A stretch of 64,000 bases of DNA from Arion vulgaris (lineage: Eukaryota > Mollusca > Gastropoda > Stylommatophora > Arionidae), in contig CM036756.1 of NCBI GenBank assembly GCA_020796225.1, positions 63,231,644 to 63,295,643 on the forward strand. The letters run 5' to 3'. This document shows, one piece after another, positions 43,317-55,254 of the stretch. A program made the position numbers and the translations under genes. How positions within the stretch are numbered: position 1 is the first letter of the stretch; each line of letters opens with the position of its first letter. The notes under the pieces were generated by a model. It did no database searches. It saw only the letters and a list, made by a program, of their open reading frames with translations, and was not told the origin of the DNA.

Positions 43317-45518
43317 ATTTGGACTATAGTCCGTTCAACTTGTCATGCCCACAGATAAAAATTTGTATCATTGTAACCATTTGATTAAATAACTTGAAAA
43401 CTTGCATGTGAACTACACATGTTCCCGACGCTACAAAATATGTTTTGCCATTCAAACAATCATACCATCTAGAAGTTGCCTTCTTTGTGCTATATATTTA
43501 ACGCCTCCATTGGCATGGTTGGAAAAAACTAATGTTTACTGCCATGTAATGTATTGATGACAAAAATAGTAACATTTAGAACGAATTCTTTGGTTTTTTG
43601 AGATTCTTGCATTTCCATGCAACAAATCTACTCGGGCTTGACCGTGGTAATTAAATGACGCCATAAGTGCGACACGGACTTTTAGTTAAAGACGTATACC
43701 GTAATTAGTGTGAGGCTATTGGATCATATTGTTGACTTCTCAAAACAGACATTGATATAAAATTTCTAATGAGTTTGAAGTTACAATGCACAAAGTGTCA
43801 TTAATACTATACGCGCATTTCCGCAAAGAGACACATCTCACGCTCTCTCTCTGGATCGTTCTTTTCCGGCCATTTTTATCATTCTTATTGTGATGTATAA
43901 ACAACCATTACCAAGAACGCTTGTTTTATGACACAATCATCAGTACCATTTGGAGCTTTAGTGATTGTCCTTCGGCGACGTGTCCGATTTCAACCAGCGT
44001 TTACTGGGTTCGCTCTCCGTCAGCATTTGACTGTCCCCAGCCGACTTGCAAGGCAGCAGGTTGCTATTTTCTTTTAGGGTAGCGACCCTTAGACGACCTA
44101 CTTCTCGGGCTGTTGAGCGTTATCTGCCCAGGTTGTCGGTCTTTTGTGGACTACTTGGTTTTCCTTCCGTCCAGTTTTGTATACGGTTTGCTCCGCAAGC
44201 CTTTGATTGTCCCCTACAAAGCCGTAGTAGTTCGCTGCGAGCGGAAACGTGCACTGGATTCAAGCCTCTGCTGGGATTTCCAGTTTTTCTGTACCTTTGG
44301 GTGGTCCGCTCATCCATACGCCTGCCACCTCCCTCACCTTTAGCGCCATGCACGTCTACCCCCCGGTAGACCCACCCGTTCATCGTCCGCATGCGTGCTC
44401 GCTCTGTTCTGGTGCCTGCCCCACCAGTTACATAGTTCTGACCGTGCTCACATTTACTAGCCTCTAGGCTGTCCGGACACTGAGCTCCACTCGGGACCCC
44501 ACCTCAGGGCTCCGAGTTTCGCCCTATGTGGACCCACATGCAACTCATCTCTGGCCCAAGTTTTGTTCCACACGGGTCCACGTCTCGTCTCTGGATGCAC
44601 CCCTCATCCCTTTATGGTTATTCGTTCAGCTTTTTCTATCGGCCGGGAGAGACGTGCATCATTAATAGTCACTCTAAGATTCCGCTCGTCTGTGTTGCGG
44701 ACGCATCTCATCCACCGTGACTACGTCTGCATCCCTACCCACGCCAGAATAGCTCTCCCTCGATCCCTATCCACTTAGCCAGACAAGAACCAATGTCTGT
44801 TACCAGGGCCACCACGTAGAAGTGGGGTAAGATCTTGATTAGTGCCAGCTCACTAACCTGGCGCGGCGTTGTCCCAATGCGTCTTTGACCACAGGCACAT
44901 ATGGGTCATCTGTATCACAGTATACAAGAAACAGAGTAAAGAACTATTTTATTGTAGTGACACCCCCTACCACATATGTTAACACACACACATTTGCACA
45001 CATGTACACACACATACACGTACCGAAGAAGTAGTGATTTGAAGAGAACGTCTCCAAGTAGCTCCGACATTGCCAATCCCAAGCCTAGACGCGAAAGGGG
45101 GATGGCATTATGACATGGCAGCTAACTTTAACTGTAATGTAAATTATTTAAAAAAACAATAATGCAACTAAATCTTCATTTCTTGTTTATTTCATGACAC
45201 TATTGCAAGTATCAACATTGGCCCCCATGTATGAGCTGGGATGATACGCCTTTGAATGAGACTTGACATCAAATGTCATATCGGCGCGTTTACTGTAAAA
45301 ACTAAAATTCTGTATCAGACTCGCCAAATATGCTACCAACATAAAAGGAAACCGTTATATTACAAAATCCAGGTTTCTATAGCAATTTCTTCCATCAGAC
45401 ATTTGTGTCGGTATAATTCTAAGATTGGGTCAAGGTTTCGCAACTGTAGAATTGATGTTTTTGCTACAATTCGCATTGGACTGTGGTTATGAGTTGTTGA
45501 ACGGACTATAGTTCAAAT
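43317..45518. mobile_element. Candidate non-autonomous DNA element bounded by inverted repeats
   Basis: ACTATAGTCCGTTCAAC at 43323-43339 is perfectly inverted at 45496-45512, and the match extends outward with one mismatch (ATTTGG / TCAAAT). The 2.2 kb between has no transposase-like frame. Flanking bases give no obvious target duplication. Two opposed copies of a shorter repeat would look similar, so the call is tentative. Confidence 0.5.
43990..44900. other. GC-rich core without a convincing gene
   Basis: Unlike its surroundings this stretch is GC-rich and pyrimidine-biased on the plus strand. It has open stretches up to about 107 codons in several frames, none with a recognisable motif. 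Candidates are an old captured cDNA or UTR, an LTR-like fragment, or the payload of the 43317-45518 element. Confidence 0.45.
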
Positions 45519-45589
45519 CTAAGCTACACGTCTGTCAAGCTGACATAATTCCTTTGGGGTGGTTATTATACAATTTGGAGCGCTCATTG

Positions 45590-45820
45590 CGAAGTCTATA
45601 GCATGCGTCTCTAGTAACACGGTGACATGCTGAATCCTGGGTTCGAGGTCAGTTTGGGCAACAAAAAAAACCCCAAAATTCGGTGCGCACACGGTACGCG
45701 GTTGGACTCCAAAAGAACTAGACATTCTATCTCACCAATTTCATATGAAGGCGATGCAAGGAAATCTACAAATCTGAAGTGGTCAGACCAGACCAGATCT
45801 GGAGACAACCGTGGGTAGGT
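45590..45820 (+). mobile_element. tRNA-derived SINE-like sequence
   Basis: AGCATGCGTCTCTAGTAACA precedes CTGGGTTCGAGGTCAG, a good box B. CGCGGTTGGACTCC follows. It does not clearly match the other families and occurs once. Confidence 0.5.
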
Positions 45821-46154
45821 TACAGTGGTACTAAGTAAAGAGGTGTTTAAGGATGTAGACAAGTGTATATAGTTTCACATAAGTAAGTAAAAATTTAAGT
45901 TAAATGTAAAACTAACGACATGGATCTTTTTCAAGGAGACACATAGACAGAATAGACATTAAATAAAATAAAACTTAGATCTAAATAAGAAGGATGACTG
46001 GGGAATAATACTCACCTCGGCCATGACAGCTCACTCCATGACAAGGATCACTTGAAAAGATCTGATTGTTCTACAAGGGACGCGAACCAAATACTTTTGG
46101 AGATGGGGGAAGCACCATCTCACTCATTGACATCTTTGCCTAACTCTTGCCTGT

Positions 46155-46375
46155 TTACCAACCCCTGTCTTTTGTGTTCGTAGCGCGTTGGACTACGGGT
46201 GACTAGTCCTCTGAAAGTGCGGGTCCAACTCCGCGGACTGGCAGAAAAGCTACAGGTTCCCCAGATTTACGGTATTCGTGGCACCGAGCCGAAGGGTTAC
46301 GATGTCCATGACACCGAGCCGAAGAGCTTTCAGCTGAAGTGCTTCTGGATCGGAAAAAAAAAAAAATCAAGAGGT
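46155..46375 (+). mobile_element. SINE-7 copy
   Basis: GTAGCGCGTTGGACTACGGG and GCGGGTCCAACTCCGCGG give boxes A and B. The body ends CTTCTGGATCGG with an A-run at 46352-46364. It matches 3120-3345. Confidence 0.85.
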
Positions 46376-46400
46376 CAAAACCCTCATACAGAGAAAATCT

Positions 46401-46721
46401 GCAGTAGACTGGAAGACAAATACTGGATATGATTATGGCAAAGACTCCCTCAAAGGCCTAAGCAGAACAGACCAGGTCATTATATTTCGACTACGCACCG
46501 GGCACTGCAGACTCAACAAACACTTATATAGACTAGGAATAAATCAAATAGCTCTCTGCCAGTGTCAGCAGGCGGAACAGACACCGAAGCATATCCTGCA
46601 AGACTGTCATCTCCTGGGTGAGCTGAGAAGCAACATGTGGCCACATCCAGTCGACCTGAAAACTAAGCCAGACCTGAAGCTGACCGCCCAGTTTGTGGTC
46701 CACAGTAAATTAAGCGCATGA
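46401..46721 (+). mobile_element. LINE C-terminal tail, open to its stop
   Basis: The frame reads AVDWKTNTGYDYGKDSLKGL, SRTDQVIIFRLRTGHCRLNK, HLYRLGI, CQCQQAEQTPKHILQDCHLL, and ends KLSA at TGA 46719. RLRTGHC...C.C...EQT..HIL.DC is the zinc-knuckle-like end that follows RNase H in some non-LTR elements. It is uninterrupted for about 107 codons, so the copy may be fairly young, although it is truncated at 5'. Confidence 0.8.
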
Positions 46722-46734
46722 CCAGAGATTGCTG

Positions 46735-48180
46735 AAGAAGAAGTCCGTTTACCGTCAACTTTTCTTTTTAGTATTGTTTCAAATAAAGTGTCATGTCTCT
46801 TTATGTGTCAGAAATAAAATATTCTTTTAGTTAAAGAAGTTCTATATCAGCAATTCCCTTTCTATTCATACATTTTTTCCAATACTTCTTTCGTTTTCTC
46901 TCTCCCTCTATTTCTCTCTATCATGCATTTAAAATCCGGGTTTGAGCATATACCTCAAACTAACTTTTGCCAAGTCTTTATCTATTTCTTGCAGCTCCTT
47001 CCAGCTTTTACGTATATCATTAATCTCTGCCTCCAAATCTACCCTTCATGTATTTCTAGACTTTCCACTTTTTCGTTTTCCCTGTGGGTTCCAGGAAAGA
47101 GCCTTTCTTGTTATATTTCTATCATATCATCTTAGTCCCTCTATTTTGCATCGACATCAATTAATGAATGTTTACAATTGATTAGTTATGGTCTTAGTCG
47201 TTCTCCATGTTCCTAACACATACAGTAGAACTGTTTAAACATAAGACAACTTTATCGTGTGCAAAATAGCTAAAAATAATAAAATAAAAACAACAAGATC
47301 AAATCAACATGTTGGCACAATCCTCATTCAGAAACTTAACCTTAGTAAAAGTGTTATTGTTTATACTGAAGAGAAACGAAATAATTATAGCCGCCAAGAT
47401 TACGTTATAAAAAGTGAATAAAAATCTTGATACATTTTACATTTTTGTGTTCTAATTAACTGTAACTTTTATAACACATTTTTGCGTGTGTTGGCACGGG
47501 CACTGTGAGTGTTTCTGCTAATGAACAGTAAGCTACCCTTGTGATGCTAATCAGCTTGAATTTACCAGATTCCAATATAAATAATACGTTTAGCAAATGT
47601 TAGTTGTTTTGTACTACGGGTTGTTTTTAGTCTCACAACACTTTATATGTGGAGCAAATGTGAAAAACAAAGTACATGCCGTCATCAAAAAATGTGTTCC
47701 ATAGTTAATTGTGGTGCGATATGCAGTGAATGACTGTTGTCTGCTGGGGTAATTCTTTTAACTCAAACCATAATGATGTTTTCAACTGAAGAAAGAATAT
47801 TTGACAATATGAAGAAACGTGTACAGTCATATCTTGAAACCTGTGGTGGATATTTCCAACATCTGTTATAATGAATATTTCATTTGTTCTTTCTAGTTTA
47901 CCAAGAATAAGAGTAGACCATAACAGTAACTATTGTGACTAATTTCACTACTTTGTTTTAGTACATTTTTTGAGGACGTCATTACTTAATTTTTTCAAGC
48001 TGACCTATATATGGTGTGTTGTGAAACTTTACAAACACACTGTATTATTATCATTGATGATGAGTCTAAGCAACAAATTCACGGAGTTTGGAATCACACA
48101 ATGTACGAACGGAACTCGATTAAGGAGGAGTAGAATGATGAGGCATTCTGTGGATATCAGCAAAGAATGAGATAGGTCAA
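46735..48180. other. Long AT-rich stretch without recognised features
   Basis: I checked both strands and found only short frames without family resemblance. No array or SINE was seen. Confidence 0.4.
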
Positions 48181-48810
48181 AAAAGAATACAAAAAACACA
48201 CGGAGAAGTACTGAAGCAAGTAAACAATATCTGATATTTAGGACACATGGTTGCAGTTGACGGTAGATGTGAAAAATATATTAGGAAGTTAATAGGAATT
48301 GCAAAACGTGCACTCAATGACCCGAGCAAGCTAACATCTAAATATATAACAAATAAGTTAAAGACGAGGATTATCAAGCGATATATTTACTCTGTACAAA
48401 GACATTTAACAAGGCAGTGGAAAAACATATATGTACTTATAAATGTAAGTGTTACAGAAGAGTCCTTTGTATGTGATGGACAGAGAATAGAACAAATAGA
48501 ACTATCCAGAAAGAACTCAAAAGTCACAGAAAACTAGTTGATGCTACAAATAAGAATGAGAAAATTGAAGAATTTTGAACATATAAAGATACACAAAGGG
48601 TTGCAGAAAACAATTATGGAAACAGGCATCATGGCAACGAGGAGAAGAGTAAGACCACGGAGAAGATGTATTAAGAACAGGACCGATGATTTCAGCTTGA
48701 CGGCTGCATAGGCGGAAACTTGCCTATGAGACAGAAAGAGAGAGAGAGAGAGACATTCCGACGGGCTATTAGGCTGGTGCAGCTCTTCTCAGGACACGCC
48801 ATTTGATGAT
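48180..48810 (+). mobile_element. RTE-like LINE fragment
   Basis: Frames give RTIIKRYIYSVQRHLTR-like pieces and CDGQRIEQIELS. The nucleotide sequence from 48540 follows the 34040-34310 tail (AAGACCACGGAGAAGATGTA). Confidence 0.7.
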
Positions 48811-49235
48811 GATATTTGCTCTGTATTTTTGTAAGGTTCAGAAATATGGACAATGAACACGCATTTAAAAGACATAAATAATTTCTTTTGATAAGTGGAT
48901 TTACAGAAGAATATGTCATATTTCGGGAGAGATATATAAGCAAAGAAATGCTACAAACCTAGTAATGTGATGACTACAGGAAACAACCATCACACGAATA
49001 CAGTATTACGAACATATAAAAAGTCATGATACATTGAATGAGACACATGTGGGGGGGGATGAGGTTCATCAAGATATGGATTAATTACAGCCTGGCAGAG
49101 TGAAATATAAAGGCAAGAGACATGGGGTGTCCATTGCAACCAACCTTTAATGCGGAGGCGACAACTTATGAGAATGAGGGATGTGTTTAACCAGAAAACA
49201 GACGAATTACCATCTTGAATACGCTTAGACATTTA

Positions 49236-49490
49236 TGTTGGTGGATCTCTATGGTAAAGTGGTTAAGACGTTTGCCAGTCGCTCTGAAAGTGTTGGTTCG
49301 AATCACAACGAGTACATGTGCATTCTGTTTCATGACATTTGGATTGTTGCTGGAGATCGGGGTGTGTACATTTGTAACACTCTCGGCAAGTGGCGTGTCA
49401 TTTTTACGGCAAGGTCAAAGCCATATAGGGAAACCCGGCGCAATGAAGTTAGTCTTTCTCTTTAGACTCTTTTAGACACGACATGTCAAC
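49236..49490 (+). mobile_element. SINE-2 copy, full length
   Basis: The tRNA-like head has ATGGTAAAGTGGTTAAGACG (box A region) and GTTGGTTCGAATCAC (box B). The body has TTGTTGCTGGAGATCGGGG, CTCTCGGCAAGTGGCGTGTC and ends CTTTAGACTCTTTTAGACA. Confidence 0.88.
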
Positions 49491-49554
49491 ATCAGCCACC
49501 TTTACTTTCCAGCACTTTTTATGCATCCAAATAAGACTGTGTCGACCTAAGAAC

Positions 49555-49646
49555 CGATCAGAAACAATTCCCACTGTTGAACAGTTGAACCCAGACCGCA
49601 CACATAAGAGGCAAGTGCACTAACTACTACGTTATCGCAGCTCTAA
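49555..49646 (-). mobile_element. SINE-3 head, partial
   Basis: The reverse complement reads AGCTGCGATAACGTAGTAGT, then GCACTTGCCTCTTATG and GGTCTGGGTTCAACTG, equivalent to 13590-13655. Confidence 0.7.
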
Positions 49647-49686
49647 TTTTATCATACACTAGATAATATGATAATGAAGATATATT

Positions 49687-49694
<8 letters not shown>

Positions 49695-49721
<27 letters not shown>

Positions 49722-49725
49722 TGAT
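49695..49725. repeat. (TA)n microsatellite
   Basis: TATATATATATATATATATA preceded by an A-run. Sequence to 50090 shows nothing else. Confidence 0.95.
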
Positions 49726-50094
49726 CAAGAGTAACATGTTCAAACGTTCAATTTAATACATATATTTTTATTATCATGCTAATATAACAAGTTTATAATG
49801 TTCTTTCCACGAATGTATCTTAAATCTATTTTGAGTAGTCTCATTAAACATGCATCAGGAAAAAAGTCTTCGCTCCAGGACGCAATCTCATCTTGAAAGG
49901 CCACATAATTTGGGTGGGAGAATTGTAATATAGAAGTCAATCACGTATCTGACTTAAAAAGTTACCAACAGAGCTGCGAAGAACCTATCAAGGAGGACAA
50001 CTCTTTAGTAATTTGAGGATTAAATAGTTGTACTATCCATAGTCTTTATCTGCCCTTCTTTCAATAATTAATTCAATACCACATAAGGTTGTTG

Positions 50095-50190
50095 GATTGT
50101 ACTTATAGTTATCTCCGCACACACCAGAGAGGTGCTGCAGCATACGTCGGAGGATGTAATTATCATCGCTTCCGATGGACGACTATTACA
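50095..50190 (+). mobile_element. LINE-derived fragment, relative of 12950-13065
   Basis: ISAHTREVLQHTSEDVIIIA and SDGRLLHN are encoded here, with a matching peptide at 13065-12950 on the minus strand. Confidence 0.55.
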
Positions 50191-50709
50191 TAATGTTGTT
50201 AATATTTTCCTTTTTTTAATTGAAAATAGAGGTGAACACATACATACGTGCACAAAACACATACAGACGCACAAAAAAAACAAGTATTTAGACGTACGCA
50301 AACGCGATCCCACAAAACATACACAAGAGACACACACACATACCACACCTATAAATACATATTTAAATAGCGGTTGCATGTGAAACTCGAATCACTACTT
50401 ATTTATATACATTGAGAAAGTGAACTGTGAAAAGAGCTCTTTTTGTTTGGCACCTAGACAACATAACAGCAAGTTGAAAGAACTCTAATAGTCAGACGTT
50501 GTTAACTTAGAGATAAAACAAAACAAAAACACCGAACAGAGTCAATCGCACAGATAATCTGCGCCAGAACATCTATCTTGAGTTTGAAATGTTAATCTGA
50601 AACAAGAGTTCAACTCTCATTATATGACATGACAACGTTATCATGCTTAAAAACTCATCAACTTCATTTCTTGTTTCGTTATCTGATGTTGGATATATTT
50701 GTTGACTTT

Positions 50710-51265
50710 TTTTTCTATACATGAAAGGTGGTCTCTGTTTTCTAAGTAGTTAAACCGTTGCTTTTCTATACATGAAAGGTGGTCTCTGTTTTCTAAGTAG
50801 TTAAACCGTTGCTTTTCTATACATGAAAGGTGGTCTCTGTTTTCTAAGTAGTTAAACCGTTGCTTTTCTATACATGAAAGGTGGTCTCTGTTTTCTAAGT
50901 AGTTAAACCGTTGCTTTTCTATACATGAAAGGTGGTCTCTGTTTTCTAAGTAGTTAAACCGTTGCCTTTCGTTCCATAGGTCATCGGTTCAAATTCAGCG
51001 TGCGTCGTTTTGTTCAATTGTTTCCAAAGATTGTTTTGAGTGAATTGTTTCCAAAGATTGTTTTGAGTGAATTGTTTCCAAAGATTGTTTTGAGTGAATT
51101 GTTTCCAAAGATTGTTTTGAATGAATTTTTTTCAAAGTTCCATAGGATTTTTACTGATGCTAAGGAGTTTGTGCTTTGTGTAATACTCTTTGCAGGTGGC
51201 GCGCTATTTCTGTGGAGAGGGACAGAGCGATTTAAAGCCGAAGGATTGACTTCATTGCACCGGGT
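50710..51265 (+). mobile_element. SINE-2 copy with two internal tandem expansions
   Basis: Five 51 bp units (50711-50965) each hold GTCTCTGTTTTCTAAGTAGT and TAAACCGTTG, which align to the box A half of the SINE-2 head (49240-49275). One box B half follows: ATCGGTTCAAATTCAGC at 50981-50999. Then a 27 bp unit TTGTTTCCAAAGATTGTTTT plus GAGTGAA repeats four to five times (51016-51125). The normal SINE-2 body resumes at about 51155. Confidence 0.75.
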
Positions 51266-51476
51266 TTTACCCCATACGGCTCGGTCCTCTCCGCAGAAAT
51301 GGCACGCCACCTGCTGAGAGTATTGCACAAAGCACGAACTCTGTAGCTCCAGCAACAATCATAGGGTCTCTGGAAAAAACTGCACTCGTGAACAGAATGG
51401 CACGATCCGGACTCGAACCCACGACCTTCGACTCACAAGGCAAAGGGTTTAACCACTTAGCCACAGAGACTCCTAT
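51240..51476 (-). mobile_element. SINE-2 copy with intact Pol III-type head
   Basis: The reverse complement starts GTCTCTGTGGCTAAGTGGTT, with box A TGGCTAAGTGG and box B GGTTCGAGTCC, both close to the consensus. The loop CTTGTGA would place TGT as anticodon, so an origin from tRNA-Thr is plausible. It is opposed to the 51155-51265 body, forming an inverted repeat. Confidence 0.82.
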
Positions 51477-51599
51477 AGGGACCCTATAGGGACAGAGCGA
51501 TATGGGGTTCAACCAAGGGCAATGAAATCAATCCTTTGTCTTTAGACATTTTAGACTCTACATGTACTGTGTTCGTGCTACTTAACGGTCATCTCTGAT

Positions 51600-51910
51600 A
51601 TCAATGTTGATGAGATCTAGATCCTAGTCCTATCGAAGGACGATAAAACGTTTGTCTCGTGTTCACGTTGAGCACGTAAATGAATCTGTGGTAGTTAAAA
51701 ATGGATGAGTTGATTAGAAAGACGCTAGCCGTACAACATTCATTAAAATTGAAGAAAAAACAACCCCCACTTCTAAATGTTTTCCCTATCCTAAAAAAAC
51801 TACATCGGGGAACCTCAACAATGTAGTTGAGTTCATGCACGGAGCTGAGATTTTCTTGTTTAAGAAAGAGATCAGAGCACTCATCCACCGAATTGCAATG
51901 ATGATGATAC
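51600..51910 (+). mobile_element. SINE-4 copy, 5' truncated
   Basis: ATCCTAGTCCTATCGAAGGA, CTCGTGTTCACGTTGAGCAC and CATCCACCGAATTGCAATGA follow the 60185-60470 order. AATCAATC repeats follow in 51910-52060. Confidence 0.8.
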
Positions 51911-52613
51911 TATTAATCAATCAATGACTCATTAAATCAATCAATCAATCGATAAATCAATATATACATCAATAAATTAAATCAATAAATTAAACACTTA
52001 GCTAATCAAATAAGTAATCAATTAATCAATTAATCAATCAATCAAACAAAACAGTCAATTAAAGAAACAATATTCATTATTAGCAGTGTGAGCTGAATGT
52101 AATGTCCTTTGTATACTTTGGGTGTCTTATTTACATTTTCAGAAAGAAACGATTTTCTTCTTCTTCAATAATCCAATGTCACTTGAGCTTCTGATCTACT
52201 GATCCGATGTCAAGTAAACATATCATTAAAGGACATGGGTTTCTGCTGATTTTCTACCCACCTTAAAGAGTAACAAGAATGGAATCCTTTATCACTAGAG
52301 AGAGAGAGCAGTGGGGCTTTTTGGGTGCTGTTAAATTTTATATCAGTCATTTTATGGTCCACTTTGCTCATTCTCCGCCTTCAGATTGTCTACAGATCAT
52401 GTCAGTTCTACTACACTTTACAAGTACCCAAATGTTAAGACAGGATATTCATCACTTTTTAAGTGACTGCGACTTTATTATAGATCTTTATTGACAAAAA
52501 TCTGCACACATTTGGTTCTCTATAAACATATCTAGACAGTTGTCAATCTGGCTATTTTTTAATCACGGAGGGTACATGGATATTGCCCAACAGGCTACAC
52601 ATTTGGTTAGTTT

Positions 52614-52830
52614 AGTTTAGTTGTCAGATCATCATCCCTGCATATCGAGCAAATTAGTCCGTAAATGCTCGGATCTCCTCTGCAGTATCTCTCTCAACAT
52701 GTGGCAACTAACAAGATCGGTTCTTTGTTGGTTTACTATTCTTCTTTGGATGTCATATTGCTCTTGTCTAGCTACACCACATTTCACTTGGTATTCTTCG
52801 ACACACATTTGTACATTGGCCTAATGATAT
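52614..52830 (-). mobile_element. RH-LINE tail fragment
   Basis: The minus strand encodes RQEQYDIQRRIVNQQRTDLV and then LQRRSEHLRT. The family tail is recognisable but shifted. Confidence 0.7.
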
Positions 52831-52999
52831 GATTTTACAAAGTAACCTCGCTTTGAAGTACCACACCTTGTGACTTACAATGTAGCATGCTGGGAGATCT
52901 GATCCGTATTAAGGGAGGCCAGCAGTGCTCCATCAGTCCTCCGTATTTATATTTTTCATCTTTGTTAGCATACATGCTCAGATATAACCAATAAAAGGA

Positions 53000-53330
53000 T
53001 TGTCCGTAGGTTGACCTCGGCTTCTATCTATATTATCTATATCATCTTCATGTCCCGATTGACATATAAGGCTTCCACAAGAGACTTCCACCGTTGCCGT
53101 TCTGCTGCCTTTCTACCAACCGTTTCCCACGTCAGGTCATACTTCTTCAACTCTCTCCACAGTTCCTTTCCATGTTTCCTTTGGATGTCCAGGCCCTCTC
53201 ATCGCATACGCTGTCCATCTGAGAGTTGTCCCAGCTAATGTCTCTACTGGCATACTACATACATGTCCATTCCACCTCCATCTTCGTCTTTTAATGGTGG
53301 TCTCCAAAGATCATGATGGTCATCTTTGGT
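53000..53330 (-). mobile_element. LINE tail fragment
   Basis: The minus strand encodes LTWETVGRKAAERQRWKSLV and EALYV, with GQLSDGQRMR upstream, the same order as 27220-27440. Confidence 0.75.
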
Positions 53331-53399
53331 GACCTTGGCTTAAAGAGGTTTTAATCCCTAAACAATAAACAAACAAATCCCCTGTCCTTAATTAACTAC

Positions 53400-54755
53400 T
53401 GACCTAAGTTTATGGAACAGGGAACACGGAATTATTGTTAGATAGTCAGTTTATGAACAGGAACACGAGTTGTTGTTAGAAAATTAGTTTATGGAACAGT
53501 GAAACGAAGTTGTTGTTAGAAAATTAGTTTATGGAACAGGGGAACACGGAATTGTTGTTAGATAATCAGTTTATGGAACAGGGGAACACGGAGTTGTTGT
53601 TAGATAATTAGTTTATGGAACAGGGGAACACGAAGTTGTTGTTAGATAATTAGTTTATGGAACAGGGGAACACGAAGTTGTTGTTAGATAGTCAGTTTAT
53701 GGAACAGGGGAACACGGAATTGTTGTTAGATAATTAGTTTATGGAACAGGGGAACACGAATTTGTTGTTATATAATCAGTTTATGGAACAGGGGAACACG
53801 GAGTTGTTGTTAGATAATTAGTTTATGGAACAGGGAACAGGAATTTTGTTAGATAATTAGTTTATGGAACAGGGAACACGAATTGTTGTTAGATAATCAG
53901 TTTATGGAACAGGGGAATACGGAATTGTTGTTAGATAATCAGTTTATGGAACAGGGGAACACGAAGTTGTTGTTAGATAATCAGTTTATGGAACAGGGAA
54001 TACGAATTGTTGTTAGATAATCAGTTTATGGAACAGGGGAACACGAAGTTGTTGTTAGATAATTAGTTTATGGAACAGGGGAACACGAAGTTGTTATTAG
54101 ATAATCAGTTTATGGAACAGGGGAACACGAAGTTGTTGTTAGATAATTAGTTTATGGAACAGGGGAACACGGAATTGTTGTTAGATAATCAGTTTATGGA
54201 ACAGGGAACACGAATTGTTGTTAGATAGTCAGTTTATGGAACAGGGGAACACGAAGTTGTTGTTAGATAATCAGTTTATGGAACAGGGGAACACGGAATA
54301 ATTGTTAGATAGTCAGTTTATGGAACATGGGAACACAGTGAATTGTTAGATAATCAGTTTATGGAACAGGGGAACACGAAGTTGTTAGTATTAGTTATGG
54401 AACAGAACACAATTGTTGTTAGATAGTCAGTTTATGGAACAGGGGAACACGGAATTGTTGTTAGATAATCAGTTTATGGAACAGGGAACACGAAGTTGTT
54501 AGATAGTCTTTATGAACAGAATAGAATTTGTTTTAGATAATCAGTTTATGGAACAGGGGAACACGGAATTGTTGTTAGATAATCAGTTTATGGAACAGGG
54601 GAACACGAAGTTGTTGTTAGATAATCAGTTTATGGAACAGGGGAACACGGAATTGTTGTTAGATAATCAGTTTATGGAACAGGGGAACACGAAGTTGTTG
54701 TTAGATAATCAGTTTATGGAACAGGGGAACACGAAGTTGTTATTAGAGGTGTTCT
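53400..54755. repeat. 42 bp minisatellite, about 32 units
   Basis: Units read AATCAGTTTATGGAACAGGG, GAACACGAAGTTGTTGTTAG and AT. There are variants with small deletions. The last units (54530-54745) are the most regular and hold an open frame because 42 is divisible by three. Confidence 0.95.
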
Positions 54756-55254
54756 GCTACCAGATCTTGAAATGTTACGAGAATTCACCTGCAGCGTTCT
54801 ATCTCATTTTCAACAGAGAACTTGTAAGATAAATTCTATTACAAGCTATTCAAAGTTAGCACATCCTGTCAAGATGCATGATATCCTGTCCATCAACAGG
54901 TAAATTCAGGTAGGTATCATATTTTAATCATTTATTTAAAAAATATAATGAACAACCTCATGACGTTTCATATCATCAAAATATTTCCTTTCTTTTTTTT
55001 TTGTTTGGTTATAATAGCCAGCTATCTTCAACGATGCATTTTTGCAATATGAATTTATTTGTTATTTTTCTGTGCTCCATCTATTCGCTGCAGTACACTA
55101 CTCAGATTTTTTTTATTTAAATACACAGTCTCTCTCTATCTCTCCCTCCTCTCCTGTCTGTCTCTCTCTCTCCCCGTCTGTTTTTCTGATGTCTTTTAAG
55201 CCCCAGTTGGAGCATATACGCTCAACCAACTTATACTAGATCATGGTTTGTTGG

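Noticed and set aside
44046..44392. Overlapping 76-107 codon frames in the GC-rich block
   Set aside because: High GC reduces stop codons on all frames; none has a motif, signal peptide or conserved-looking pattern.
51405..51476. A stand-alone tRNA gene on the minus strand
   Set aside because: Box A and B are good, but it is continuous with a SINE-2 body and the acceptor stem does not pair convincingly.
54512..54832. 106-codon frame with a repeated LLLDNQFMEQGNTE-type peptide
   Set aside because: It is the translation of the freshest part of the 42 bp minisatellite; upstream units are out of frame and no gene signals surround it.
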